The translations under genes and the position numbers were made by a program. Below are positions 44,501 through 54,784 of a DNA stretch of 64,000 bases, in pieces. The notes beneath the pieces are model-generated. The model saw only the letters and a program-made list of their open reading frames with translations. It ran no database searches and was not told where the DNA came from. Each line of letters starts with the position of its first letter. Positions within the stretch are counted from its first letter, which is position 1. This DNA comes from Apodemus sylvaticus (Eukaryota > Chordata > Mammalia > Rodentia > Muridae): the NCBI RefSeq assembly GCF_947179515.1, contig NC_067495.1:133593707-133657706 (forward strand). Reading direction: 5' to 3'.

Positions 44501-45049
44501 AGGGCCAGTGTTTCTATACTCTTTTCCCTGAATCCGGGATGTAGTCTTCTATCTAGTTTTTGACTCACCTTCATTTTACCATATGTTAAGTGTGTAGCAA
44601 TATATTAAACACGCTCTACTAGTCAGCTTCTCCACAGCAGAATCTGAGTTAGGGATCTGGGTTTTTATAATTTGCTACAGAAAAGCCTTCCGGAAGAAGG
44701 AAGTAAAGGGAGCAGCGCAAGGCAGGGGCAGAGCTGAGGAAGACTGTGAGTTTCAAGCCGCATGTCCAAGTCCGGACGCAGATTAACACGGAGAAGCAAG
44801 GGGCCGTGGCAAGCTGCTGAGACGGCAATGCTGAGTGTTCTCCAAGCAAGCAATGTTTCAGAGCAGCTGGGGGAGGGTGGCTAGAGTAGCTAAGAAGACA
44901 TTTGTCTCTCTTTTTGTCCATTTTAAAAAGTCTTCATTTGACTCAGGCCAACTTCCGGTACTGCTTCTTTCAGAGGCTTTGTTTGAAACTGCTCAGGTGT
45001 CCTGCCTTTATATGTCCCCTCAGTATGTATGTCGGTCCAGTGTCCCTCC
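44501..45049. other. Unassigned intergenic sequence
   Basis: Overlapping short frames on both strands, none with recognisable coding character. Confidence 0.4.
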
Positions 45050-45240
45050 TAACATCCTTCCCAACCTCCCAAAGGATGTGGAAAATAATCTGCTGAGCCT
45101 TCTCCAGTGGAGTAGTGGCTCACCAAGACAGGAATCATGTCCTGTCTGTCTTTTTACCCCAAGCATGTAGCAAATGCCAAGGAAAGCAGGCCTAAACAAA
45201 TATCTGACAAAGTGAACACCAGGGAAGTGACTTCCTGTGT
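45050..45240 (+). mobile_element. L2 LINE 3' remnant
   Basis: 'gacaggaatcatgtcctgtc', 'tgtctttttaccccaagcat', 'gtagcaaatgccaagg', then 'cctaaacaaatatctgac', which matches the L2 3' end pattern. Confidence 0.6.
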
Positions 45241-45359
45241 CCCTGCGTGGCCATGTCAAGATGCCAAACCCTGCTGCCAAGAGCACCTCCATCTGCAAGT
45301 GACAAGGGAGAAAACTTAAAGACTTCATTTGAGACTGTTACATTTAAAGTTCATGTTAT

Positions 45360-45700
45360 AACCTGAGCTAATAGCAGCGTTCAGGGGTGAGGCTTTCGGA
45401 AGGTGGTCACATCATGAATGAATTAATTCATATATGAATTCATAACTTAGCTAGCCTTAGGGGAAGAATTTAATTATAAGAATTCTCTCCTCTCCTCCTT
45501 GCTCCGTCTCTCTCTGTCTCTGTGTCTCTCTCTTCCTCCCTCCCTCCTTCCTGCCCATCATGAGTTGAGCCTCTCCTTCCCCATATCCTCCACCATCAGG
45601 TACTGCCTCCACAGGCTTAAAACCAAGTGAACTAAGTCACCACAGATGAACACTTCTATCACCATTAACCACATTAATGTTTCCTTTTGTAAGTGGATTT
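45360..45700 (+). mobile_element. Possible ancient MaLR LTR
   Basis: 'ggtgaggctttcggaaggtg', 'gtcacatcatgaatgaatta' resembles the 5' part of MST/MLT LTRs. A CT-rich low-complexity stretch follows at 45483-45545. Weak call. Confidence 0.3.
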
Positions 45701-46034
45701 CTCTCTCCTATGCTCTCACAATAATGCAAAGCTTCTGTCTACATCTTTTTCAGGGGAGAGGTGGACATGTGTGCATCCATCCCTGACAGGGAACCAAAGG
45801 ACACACTCCGCCCACATCTGGTATGGTGAACCAATGAATTCATTAAGGCTCCTTACAGGAGTACGGTGACACAAAGGCAGCTGTATCACCAAAAAAAGCC
45901 CACCCCAGTGTGAGCGATATTCTTGGAGTTCCCTGCATGACTTGCAGGCCGCTCAGCTGGCAGGGATCAGCTGCTCAGAAAGCAGAGAATCACAAGGATT
46001 CCTCTCCTTGCAATCCTTGCTATGTGTAAAACTT

Positions 46035-46064
46035 GGTGGTGTGGTGGTGTGGTGGTGGTGGTGG
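46035..46064. repeat. (GGT)n microsatellite
   Basis: About 10 GGT units. It opens a poly-Trp frame on one strand that is an artefact. Confidence 0.9.
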
Positions 46065-47179
46065 TGGGGTTGTGGATCTGAAAATTTTGTGGTTTCTGAG
46101 GTTTATCAGTCTCTTTTCTGCCTCCCTACTCTCCCTAGAAGGGAGTGTTGTATGCCAAGGTTTATTGCTGGCCAACAGTGAAATTCTACGTATGCAGCTT
46201 TCATGGCTGGTTACCCACACTAGTGTGGCTTTTTGGTGTCTCGTGGTCCTTTAAGTGACTCTTCACTCATACATCTGTAAGTACCCAGATAAACACACAG
46301 GTTTGCCGAGACATGGGTGGGATCACGTTCTGGTCTGTTGTCAGAATCTTATCTGGGGTGAGTAGTCTTGTTCTCCCTATCTCCCCAGGAAATGTCATAC
46401 AACAGAAGCTGACTAAAGCACAAGGGCCGGGGAACAGAAAGGAGATGGATTTGAAGAAAGGCAAACATCTGGCAGGAATTGATAGCCTTGTGCACGTGGG
46501 GAAAGACAGAGCAGAAGAGAGGTTCTGGGTTTCTGGAAACAGGAAAGAGTGAAGCTGTCTGTCATAGGCCTCCCCACCGTGGTTCATAGAGTATGTGTCA
46601 GGTGGACCCCAGTGGCACCATCCACAGAATATGGATTCTTTTGCCTCCTGTGTGCTTGCCTCTGCAACCACAGGAGACGTGCTGCTGCCTCCGCCTCAGA
46701 GCAGGAGCTAGAAGGAGAATATCTGAGAAAAAGGGAAGAGGAAAGATGGAGATTTCAAGGTTTTTGCCCAGAGGCTGCCACACCCTACTTGTGACAGGAA
46801 GTAACCCAAATGACAGAACCCGCTGGGAAGCTTGTGTCGGGTCTGTGCTGGGCCAAGTTTCATCAGCAGCTATTTTTATTTTTAGCCTATGCCACATCTC
46901 AGAGCAATCGGGTCTATAAATGTCCATACAGCTTTGCCATGCCTGGGCCCCAGGCAGAAGGGAACAGCTAAAAAAGGATTGTGGTAGGCCTTGTCATGGG
47001 CTCTTAAAAGGCCTTGATCAGCAGATGCTTGGATTTTATTCTGGATTTTTGGGTTCCCTATCCCCATCCCCTAAGCCTCCTCTCATCTGGTTTCAGAAAA
47101 GGGTCCTAGGAGCACAATGACATCTATAGGTAAATTAAAAAGAATCCCAGGTCCCACACTGTCCTACAGTAGGGTAGTC
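46065..47179. other. Unassigned sequence, several short open frames
   Basis: Frames of 80-134 codons overlap on both strands at 46267-46927. None shows a recognised domain, splice context or consistent codon use. Confidence 0.4.
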
Positions 47180-47199
47180 GGGTGCCCCCTGGAGCCAGG
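47180..47199 (-). promoter_or_regulatory. Weak candidate CTCF site
   Basis: Minus-strand CTCCAGGGGGCACC resembles the CTCF core with two mismatches at constrained positions. In non-repeat sequence. Confidence 0.35.
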
Positions 47200-47379
47200 T
47201 AGCTTGGGCCCCCCTCTCTAACCCGGCTACAGCCTGCCGCTCCAATTGTCCTGGGCTTCCCTGCTGACCTGTGTTTGGGCTTCTCCCAGCTACTTACCCT
47301 ATTGCTGTTATTAAGGGGACAGGGAAGCTTGGACTTGGAGGGAGGCAGCTAATCAGCTTAGGGGCCTCAAGTCTCCTCA

Positions 47380-47500
47380 CCTTTACCTCGGAGGAAGAAT
47401 AGGCCTTATCTCACAGGACTATGACACTGAGATAAAAATGCTCGCAGCAAGCGCTTTGTCTTGCTTATGCTCAGGGAATGAGGCACCTGCCATCAATTTG
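47380..47500 (+). mobile_element. MIR-like remnant
   Basis: 'ggccttatctcacaggacta', 'gacactgagataaaaatgct', 'gcaagcgctttg' resembles the MIR 3' half. Confidence 0.45.
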
Positions 47501-47765
47501 ATATCTCTGGGCAGCTTACTCATTGTCTGAAGCTTAGTTCTAGACCGTTCCCTGATTATTTCTGCATAAGCGGCCAGCACATGACTCAAATTCACCTTGT
47601 CCCCCTCACAGAAACTGGCCCTCTCTCCCTTACTCAGTTTTTCTATACTTTTGTCACCATCTAATAGACTAGATATTTTCTAATTTTAAACCCAAAGACA
47701 GGGGTTTTGCCTGTCTTATCTGCTGATGGATATCTCACTTGTAAACCGATGCAGAGGAGGGGAAC

Positions 47766-47910
47766 CTGGAGGGATGACTCAGTGCTCTTTCAGAAGACCC
47801 GGTGACAGTTCTCAGCACCCTATGATGGCCTACAACCATCATGGTGCAGACAGACAGACATGCCGGCAAAATACTCATTCACATAAAATAAATGCATAAA
47901 TAAATATACC
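47766..47910 (+). mobile_element. Diverged B3 SINE
   Basis: 'cctggagggatgactcagtg', 'gttctcagcaccctatgatg', ending in (AAAT)n. Confidence 0.65.
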
Positions 47911-47952
47911 AATGTTAGGTACATAAATACTGCTAAATAAATATTTGTTGAG

Positions 47953-48115
47953 CTGGGGGCAGTGGTGGTGCACACCTTTAATCCCTGAACTTGGGAGGCA
48001 AAGGCAGGCAGATTTCTAAGTTCAAGACCAGCCTGGTCTACAGAGTAAGTTCCAGGACAGCCAGGGCTACACAGAGAAACCCTGTCTCAAAAAACAACAA
48101 CAACAACAACAACAA
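47953..48115 (+). mobile_element. B1 SINE
   Basis: Sense B1 'gagctgggggcagtggtggt' to 'gaaaccctgtctcaaaaaac', tail (CAA)n. A copy of 'aaatat(t/g)ttga' at both ends suggests the target duplication. Confidence 0.9.
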
Positions 48116-48799
48116 ATATGTTGAATGAATCCCCTCTTCTATGCAATTATTGTCTTACAGTCCCACGTTAGCCCCTTTTCTTTTTCCCATTGTCTGGTTG
48201 TCCTCTGTTCCAAGTTTTTCCTCATACCCATGTTCTGTCCAAAATTAAAACTTCATATCCTCCTGTTCCAGTGTGCCTAGCGCCCCCACACTTCTTCCCA
48301 ATCCTTAGTCACCAATTCATTGCACCAACATTACAGAAGCAGCTTGCCCAAGTCTTTAATACCCCACTTGTACTCTCACATAGATCACTCCCCATACTGC
48401 AAGTGGAAGGATATTATCAAAGTACAACCCGGGGACCATTCTTCAGTAGTGGTCCTTGCCTCCAGGAGGACAGTCAGCTCCTAACAGGTCCAGGGAGGCC
48501 TCACTTCATCTGGGTCCTCCTCATTTTTTTTTTCCAAGTTCATTTCCAGCTTGTCTCTGCCCGTTCTGGCTACCTTGTAGCGGTACAGGACTGCCATGTT
48601 TTCAGAGGGCTCTACTGCAATCTCTCTCCCCGTCCAGCTCCTCTTCCCATAGTCTTTCTCCCGGGAACACTACCCTTCCCTACTCTGCCCTGTTTGTCCG
48701 TCTCCAGCAGTCTTCGTTCACGTTCTGTGTTCATGACATTGAAAGCTTCAGGAAACCCCTGTTCCCCACTTCCACTTCTACCATATAAGCTCCTCAATG
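48116..48799. other. Unassigned sequence covered by a long open frame
   Basis: The longest open frame in the window (48190-48942, + strand, 250 codons) starts here. Its product is Leu/Pro/Ser-rich, shows no domain I recognise, and its last ~50 codons run into an L2 remnant, so I do not call it a gene. Confidence 0.4.
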
Positions 48800-48945
48800 C
48801 TTCCAGAACATTCTGTCCTTCTCTCACAGTACTTAGGCTAACACTGCTTTTCCTCTTTTACTTATTCCTCCACTGGAATATGAGCTTTGTAAGGACATGG
48901 CTATTTCTACTCTTGCTATTACTGAATCTGTACATAGCATAAACT
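48800..48945 (+). mobile_element. L2 LINE 3' remnant
   Basis: 'ccactggaatatgagctttg', 'taaggacatggctatttcta', 'tgaatctgtacatagcataa' is the L2 3' end pattern. Confidence 0.55.
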
Positions 48946-48957
48946 TATTTTATTATT

Positions 48958-49032
48958 TTTCCAGTACTGGTGACTGATCCCAGTGACTCCTGCATGATAG
49001 CTCTTGATCTCTGAACTATATTCCTGGCCCAT
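48958..49032 (-). mobile_element. ID-like SINE
   Basis: 'ccagtactggtgactgatcc', 'ctctgaactatattcctggc' in antisense ID order. Confidence 0.65.
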
Positions 49033-49119
49033 TTTGTGTTTATATACTTTTGGAAAAACCTCCCACTAAGTTACCTCGGAAGGTCGATTGTGGTAGTGCA
49101 CACTGGAAGGATTTGCTGA

Positions 49120-49164
49120 TGCAGGCAAGAGGCAGGAGTTTGAGGCCAGCCTGGGCTACACATT
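49120..49164 (+). mobile_element. B1 fragment
   Basis: Only 'ggcaggagtttgaggccagc' and 'ctgggctacacattt' survive, directly before a complete B1. Confidence 0.6.
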
Positions 49165-49165
49165 T

Positions 49166-49330
49166 AGCCGGGAAGTGGTGGTGCATGCCTTTAATCCCAG
49201 CACTTGGGAGGCGGAGGCAGAGGCAGGAGGATTTCTGAGTTTGAGACCAGCCTGACTTACAGACTTCCAGGACAGCCAGGGCTACACAGAGAAACCCTGT
49301 TTCAGAAAACAAAAACAAACAAACAAACAA
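49166..49330 (+). mobile_element. B1 SINE
   Basis: Sense B1 'agccgggaagtggtggtgca' with a ~10-bp deletion ('cttacagacttccagg'). Tail (CAAA)n. Confidence 0.9.
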
Positions 49331-49358
49331 CCCTCCCACCCCAAAAAACAACTTTGTA

Positions 49359-49539
49359 GCCGGGCGGTGGTGGCGCACGCCTGTAATCCCAGCACTCTGG
49401 GAGGCAGAGGCAGGCAGATTTCTGAGTTCGAGGCCAGCCTGGTCTACAGAGTGAGCTCCAGGACAGCCAGGGCTATACAGAGAAACCCTGTCTCGAAAAA
49501 AAACCAAATCTAAGAAATAAAAACAACAACAACAACAAA
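49359..49539 (+). mobile_element. B1 SINE, nearly consensus
   Basis: Sense B1 'gccgggcggtggtggcgcac', tail ending (CAA)n. Target duplication CAACTTTGTA at 49349-49358 and 49540-49549. Confidence 0.95.
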
Positions 49540-49549
49540 CAACTTTGTA

Positions 49550-50464
49550 AGCAACATAAAGCAGGTTCCCAAGGTAACATTTCAAGAGTTTGGTCTGCAG
49601 AGGCCTACTGGCGCCCAGATCCAAAAGGTCCTGGATCCTACAAGAGCAGAGAGCAGGACCTACTAACCTCGTCAGAAGGAGGCTGATGGGGAGGGGACAA
49701 TGATGCAGGGCTGGATAGCCCTAGGAAAGGACATGCGACACAATGCCCAAGCACTTGAGAAGATAAGGACAGAGTGGAAACCATGATGAATTTGATAATT
49801 TCCTTTAACGAATGTTTATTGAGCAAGTACCTTGCACCAGGCAGTCATAGGCTTTGAGTGCCTTCACAACGTTGTTGCACTCTAGTAGCAAGGAAAATCA
49901 GTCCAAGGCACTTAAACTGCAACACAGGAATAGATGGTCTGTAGCAGAGAAAGATGCAGAAAGACCTCTTGGGTCTTAGTGTTGATGTATGGCACAAAAG
50001 TTTATACAGTATACTATACTGGAGCTCATATGGAGAAACCCAGGTTTTTTTGGTTTAATCTCAGTAAGTATATAAATCTACTAAGTTGTTACTTCTTTAT
50101 ATATTGTCACTTTTGCATTTTATAATGAGATGTGGACATTTTTCAGATTTTAAGTTTATATCACTGTGGTTGCATGCAAACTTATGCCAAAAGGAATAAA
50201 TAACATGACTTGTTTGAAGGAAAACGGATCCGTATCCATTAGAAGGAATTTGCCTGCCGGGGGGAATCTTATCCTGTGGGACCGGTGTGTTCTCAACTGT
50301 TAGAGAATTGTGCAACTGAAGCAGTTTGTGCTTTGTTAATTCGGTAAGTCACCTTTGGGGGTGTTTTTGTAAGACTCAGCATGTATTATTTGAAAGAGAG
50401 ATTCTTTCCTGATTATAAAAGTAAGGCATAAGCAAAGTTGGGAGAAAAGTATCAGAGATCTTGT
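49550..50464. other. Unassigned intergenic sequence
   Basis: No recognised repeat or gene. Confidence 0.4.
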
Positions 50465-50660
50465 AAGACTTCTGCCCCATCCCCATATGTATTGTGTGTG
50501 TGTGTGTATTTCTGCATGTGGGTGCGTGAATGCAGGCATCAGATCCCCCGGAGCAGGAGTTCCAGGTGGTTATAAGCCTGATATGAGGACTGGAGACTGA
50601 ACTCAGGTCCGCTGCAAGAGCAGTGCAAGTTCTTACCACTGAGTCATCTGTCCAGCCCCT
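50465..50660 (-). mobile_element. B3 SINE
   Basis: Antisense B3 with a (TG)n tail at 50495-50510, 'gactgaactcaggtccgctg' and 'ctgagtcatctgtccagccc'. Confidence 0.8.
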
Positions 50661-50853
50661 AAAGAAGATTTTTAAAAGTCATCTTAAAATACCATTTGTG
50701 AGCTGGTGAACATTATGGCTCAACAGTCTTATATACAAATAAATAAAGAACGTGATAATAAAACATAAAGTCTTCCTGAGCAGCACTGTTCAAACAAAAG
50801 ATAATAAATCAGCCCAGTGAGGTTATTTGGCTAGATAAGAGTATCAAAATGAT

Positions 50854-50898
50854 AACAACAACAACAACAACAACAACAACAGTAGTAGTAGTAGTAGA
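50854..50898. repeat. (CAA)n followed by (TAG)n
   Basis: About nine CAA units pass directly into five to six AGT/TAG units. Confidence 0.9.
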
Positions 50899-51559
50899 CT
50901 TTAATGAAAATTATAAATTAGGCAAAATTGGTTTATAGGTAATGCTCTTTCCCTCCCTAAAATTGTACAGAATTCTCATTTGGGCCCCAGGATCTATACC
51001 CGTGCTTTATAATCCCTTTCCTTAAGTATGGGTGGAACCTTGCTTCTACTCAATAGAATATTACAAAGGTAATGGATGTCACTGTCATGATTATGTTACA
51101 TTATATAAGACTCTGTGTCAGCAGATTGGAGAGAGAGCTTTCCCTGCTCGCCCTAAAGAAACAGCTGCATAGTGAACAGGTGATGGAGAGGCTTGTGTGG
51201 CAGGGGACATTAACAGCAAGCAGATCTGTGGGTGGCCCTCAGCCTTTACACATCCAGTCATAATGAGATGAATTCTTCCAGCAGCCTTCCTGAGCTTTAC
51301 CAAGCTGATTCTTTCCCAGTTGAGCTACCAGATGAGAAATGATGCCGGGCCAATACCCTGACCACAGCTTTCTGAGATGGAGCAGGGAATCCAGCTAATC
51401 AGACCATGAGATAACATTTAAGTATGTGCTAAGCTGCTGAATTTGTGATAATTTACTACAAAGCAACACACAAAAATCTAACACACAGGCACCCACTGGT
51501 CATAAACTTTTATTTAGTCCCTTCGCCCATGTAGATACGGTCTTTCATCAGTAATATTT
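50899..51559. other. Unassigned intergenic sequence
   Basis: 'ctgtgtcagcagattggaga' to 'aagtatgtgctaagctgctg' may be an old MaLR or MER fragment, but I cannot assign it. Confidence 0.35.
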
Positions 51560-51775
51560 AATGATTTATTTTTATTTTTAATTATATGCATTTGTGTGTT
51601 TATCTGTGGGTCTGTGCACATGTGCATAGTGCCCACAAAGGCCAGAAGGTGTTAGGTCCCTTGGACCTGCATTTCCTGCAAGTTTGACTCCTTCTAACTG
51701 AGTGCTAGGAACCAAAACTCAGTGTCTTCTGCAAGAGAAACGAGTACTCCTACTCAGTGAGCAATGTCCCTAGCC
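51560..51775 (-). mobile_element. B3 SINE
   Basis: 'tttatttttatttttaatta', 'gtgcatagtgcccacaaagg', 'ccagaaggtgttaggtccct', 'cagtgagcaatgtccctagc' in antisense B3 order. Confidence 0.75.
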
Positions 51776-52019
51776 CCTTCGCCACTAGTTTTTAAAGTGG
51801 AAATGGAGGCTTTTGATCTTTTCATTCTCAATTCCCAAGTCATTCTCTATATTGCAATACGCTGGCCTGCGTCATGCATAGAGTGGTCTCTGGCTGACTC
51901 CTGTTCACACCATTCCTTCTAACCCAGAGCCTCTCTTTTACACTTTGTTCTTTGCCCATGGATTCTTCTGAACTAGACCTCAGGCAAGTGCTGCCACACT
52001 GTTTTAACTTGCATCACCT

Positions 52020-52040
52020 TTTTTTTTTTTTTTTTTTTTT
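52020..52040. repeat. Poly(T) run
   Basis: A run of about 21 T, with no SINE attached that I can see. Confidence 0.85.
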
Positions 52041-52164
52041 CTTTGTCTGTGGTTCATTAACTATCATGGATTCACTTCTGATATCTTGTTTCTGAGAAAA
52101 CATACTATATATCAATCACATAGAACATATACATAGGATATCCACAAACAATATAACATTTGCA

Positions 52165-52485
52165 GGCTGGAGAGATGGTTCAGTGGTTAAGAGCACCGAC
52201 TGCTCTTCTGAAGGTCCTGAGTTCAAATCCCTGCAACCACATGGTGGCTCACAACCATCCATAATGAGATCTGATGCCCTCTTCTGCTGTGTCTGAACAC
52301 AGTGTACTTATATATAATAATAAATAAATATTTAGGCCTGAGAGATTGGGACTGAAGCAAGCAGGGCTGGAGCAAGCAGAGGTCCTGAGTTCAATCCCCA
52401 GCAACCACATGATGGCTCACAACTCTCTATACAGCTACAGTGGACTCATACATAAAATAAATAAACTAAATCTTTAAAAAAAGAA
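52165..52485 (+). mobile_element. B2 SINE dimer sharing one target duplication
   Basis: A complete sense B2 (to about 52330) is followed head to tail by a second B2 body (52335-52485) whose first part is scrambled ('ggactgaagcaagcagggct', 'ggagcaagcagaggtcctga'). One 10-bp duplication, AACATTTGCA (52155-52164 and 52486-52495), brackets both. Confidence 0.85.
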
Positions 52486-52729
52486 AACATTTGCAAATAT
52501 GTATGTGAACTTTACATTGTATTAAAAACGTATACTCATTGAAGCTCGATTCCAACATGTGTACAGCACATTGCTAGAAATACTCTGTATCATCATCGCC
52601 AACACCACCATCATCATCGCCACCATCAGTGCTTCAGTAGAATCAAACTCAGTGCCTCACATGAGCTGGGTAAGCATTGTTCTCCTGTGCTGCCACCCTA
52701 CCTCATAGTCTATATTAAAAATAATATCA

Positions 52730-52905
52730 GCTGGGCGGTGGTGGCACAAGCCTATATTCCCAGCACTCTGGGAGGCAGAGGACGGTAGATTTCTGAGTTC
52801 GAGGCTAGCCTGGTCTACAGAGTGAGTTTCAGGACAGTCAGGGCTACACAGAGAAACCCTGTCTCAAAAAAACCAAAATCCAAAAAAAAAAAACACCCCA
52901 AAAAT
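52730..52905 (+). mobile_element. B1 SINE
   Basis: Sense B1 'agctgggcggtggtggcaca' to 'gaaaccctgtctcaaaaaaa'. Confidence 0.9.
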
Positions 52906-53759
52906 AATCTCCCAGCAGTTGGAGTAGCACATGCTTGTAGAATATGCTGAAGAGTTCAGGACCAGCCTGAGGTACAAGTTTAAAAATTGAGTCATACGAA
53001 GTGGAAAGCCATGTGTAATTGACCAATGACTGAATACTTGCGTGGAGCCAGCGCTGACAACTTCCCTCTACTGAAAATTAAGTTTCAGTACCTTTGACCC
53101 TACATATTTCAACGATTAAACAAGTCTACTCTAGGTGTCTGGCACTTTTGTGAGCGTTCGATGAATCTGAGTTGAGGTAGAATACCACCCATGGATAAAA
53201 GCTGCACAGACCCCAGCGTGGTGTAAGTATCACAGGCTGGCCAATGTGTTTCAAAGCCTGGGAAAGCCTGTCCTTACAAAAGGACAGTTTAGCATAACTG
53301 TTTCCGTGATAGCTTCCTTTTTAAGTAGTTACTTGGTGAACCCAACCAAGAAAACGACACGTAAACACTGATCAGGAAGAGGGGCTAATCTAAAGGAATT
53401 TGAGCAAGTCTGGCCAGGAAAGAAATTTGCTGCTACTGAAATGTTTTGGTCTTAGACACTGGCAGGATTGATTGATTGTAGTTAGCACAGGGTTTTGTTT
53501 GTAGCCTGCCTAAACATCTGTTTCTGTACAACTGTTGCTCAATTCTCTTTTCCCTTCGAATTACTATCTTTGAAGAACGGAAGAAAATCTATCCAAAAGA
53601 CCAAGCAAATTACCCTAAAGGCTTTCAAATCCTTTAAAGGAGAATCTGAGCTTGAAGAGGGTCCTTTACTCCCCCGCCCCTTACCTCCTGCAAGGGTTCA
53701 AACTACAACCCTTAAGCTTGGCCCAAGTCCCTCCCTTTACCCAGTCATCTAATGAATAT
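52906..53759. other. Sequence upstream of the INTS6L promoter
   Basis: Mostly non-repeat. An 85-codon open frame at 53495-53752 has no recognised similarity. Distal regulatory sequence is possible but no specific site can be named. Confidence 0.4.
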
Positions 53760-53764
53760 GTAAA

Positions 53765-53860
53765 TTAAACATAATTGGCAGCCAATGGCGTGGGTTCTGG
53801 TCACATGGTGCTGATGGTAGGTGAGCAGACAGAAGTTGTGTCAGTGAACAGAGAGAGCTC
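53765..53860 (+). promoter_or_regulatory. INTS6L: INTS6L core promoter region (predicted)
   Basis: Two CCAAT boxes sit close together, one inverted (ATTGG, 53773-53777) and one direct (GCCAATGG, 53781-53788). An E-box-like TCACATG follows at 53801-53807. No convincing TATA box lies at the usual spacing, as expected for a CpG-island housekeeping promoter. The start of transcription is inferred to lie between about 53830 and 53900. Confidence 0.55.
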
Positions 53861-53942
53861 TCAGTCTGGGGCGAGCGCTCTAGTGAGCGTGGACGGATGC
53901 TTAGGCAGTAGTCCTGGCAGCGGCGGCAGCGGCGGGCAGTAG
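53814..53942 (+). other. Possible upstream open reading frame (42 codons)
   Basis: An ATG at 53814 opens a frame that runs to TAG at 53940-53942. A nested 4-codon frame, out of phase, lies at 53897-53911. Either would act on INTS6L translation only if transcription starts upstream of it, which sequence alone does not show. Confidence 0.35.
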
Positions 53943-54190
53943 TGGTGGCAGAAGAGGGGAAGAGAGACGGCCCGGAGACCTACACACACTCACACTTTCA
54001 AGTTCCCTTGGAGGGAGAGGAGTTGGGGCTGCAGAAAGAGGCCAGGAGCGGTCCCATCTATCCCATCCCGTTTCCCACTTTTCCTCTTGCTCCCTGGCTC
54101 TGCGAGAGTTCAGGATTTGGGTAGCCATACGTGGCATTGAGGGCAAAGGGGCCGGGAGAGTGGGAACCAGAACCAGAGGTGTAGTGGAAG

Positions 54191-54301
54191 ATGCCCATCC
54201 TGCTGTTCCTCATAGATACGTCCGCCTCCATGAACCAGCGCACTGACCTGGGCACCTCCTATTTGGACATTGCCAAAGGCGCTGTGGAGTTATTCTTGAA
54301 G
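54191..54301 (+). other. INTS6L: INTS6L coding exon 1
   Basis: ATG at 54191 to the splice donor 'aag|gtaaaa' at 54301/54302. Encodes residues 1-37 including the metal-site loop. The 5' UTR extends upstream to about 53850. Confidence 0.93.
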
Positions 54302-54513
54302 GTAAAAAGGAGGGGAAAGGAGATGAAGGGGTCGCTTCTGCGGGATGGGGGGGTTGGACTGAGGTGCTTCTGTAACGTTTGTATTGCTTCCCCCTCGTTT
54401 CCTACGCGACCCCTCCGTCATCCCTCGCCCCGCAGCTGCGCGCCCGGGACCCAGCCAGCCGTGGAGACAGGTACATGCTGGTCACCTACGATGAGCCGCC
54501 CTACTGCATCAAG
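54191..54513 (+). CDS. INTS6L: Integrator complex subunit 6-like, N-terminal part (exons 1-2)
   Basis: Two exons, 54191-54301 (37 codons) and 54436-54513 (26 codons), join in phase 0 and give the first 63 residues, M1-K63. Both introns obey GT-AG: GT at 54302, AG at 54434-54435 and GT at 54514. The product begins with the strand-loop of a von Willebrand A domain; DTSAS at residues 9-13 is the DxSxS metal-ion (MIDAS) motif. It is the INTS6 family. Residues such as T18-D19, S23, L34 and Y56-D57 fit the paralogue INTS6L (formerly DDX26B) rather than INTS6, from memory of both. INTS6 belongs to the Integrator complex on RNA polymerase II, which cleaves snRNA and promoter-proximal transcripts and carries PP2A; INTS6L is the less studied paralogue. 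The ATG has A at -3. The remaining exons lie beyond 64000. Confidence 0.93.
54302..54435 (+). other. INTS6L: INTS6L intron 1 (short)
   Basis: A 134-bp phase-0 intron with donor GTAAAA and acceptor CGCCCCGCAG. Reading through it keeps a frame open on the same strand, so retention would extend the protein with unrelated residues until a stop near 54515. Confidence 0.85.
54436..54513 (+). other. INTS6L: INTS6L coding exon 2
   Basis: Encodes residues 38-63, starting LRARDPASRGDRYMLVTY and ending CIK. The donor 'aag|gtaaac' is a good match. Phase 0 at both ends. Confidence 0.93.
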
Positions 54514-54774
54514 GTAAACAGGCCAGCGGGGGAGCGGTGGGCGGGAAGAGCGTGCGCGTCCACTAGCCTGGGGCTGCTGATCCCTTTTGCCTCCACCCGC
54601 GGCGATCCTGCGTCGCCCTGCAGAACAGGCTGGAGTGAGGGCCGCCGAAGGGCAGGAGGAGCGGGGCGGGTGGCGGCGGTCGGGGGTCGCAGAGAGGGGC
54701 CCGGAGATGGGCAGCCGGTGCAGAGAAGGCACGGGAGGGCCGAGTTCCTAGCACGGCTGCAGCAATCGCCTCCG

Positions 54775-54784
54775 AAGATGGCGG
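54775..54784 (+). promoter_or_regulatory. YY1-type motif in intron 2
   Basis: AAGATGGCGG is the YY1 core in the orientation found just downstream of many CpG-island start sites. Its ATG also opens a 37-codon frame to about 54891. Could mark a second start site inside intron 2. Confidence 0.5.

Noticed and set aside
48190..48942. 250-codon open frame, the longest in the window
   Set aside because: The product is Leu/Pro/Ser-rich low-complexity, has no recognised domain, lacks splice or promoter context, and its end overlaps an L2 remnant. A chance frame in C/T-rich DNA is more likely.
53901..54146. Minus-strand 81-codon frame over the INTS6L 5' UTR
   Set aside because: It mirrors the GC-rich 5' UTR and has no family similarity. 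No evidence for a divergent protein-coding gene, though antisense transcription from the CpG island is possible.
54191..54513. INTS6 rather than INTS6L
   Set aside because: The first 63 residues differ from INTS6 at several positions and agree with INTS6L as I recall them. A direct alignment would settle it; my preference is strong but from memory.
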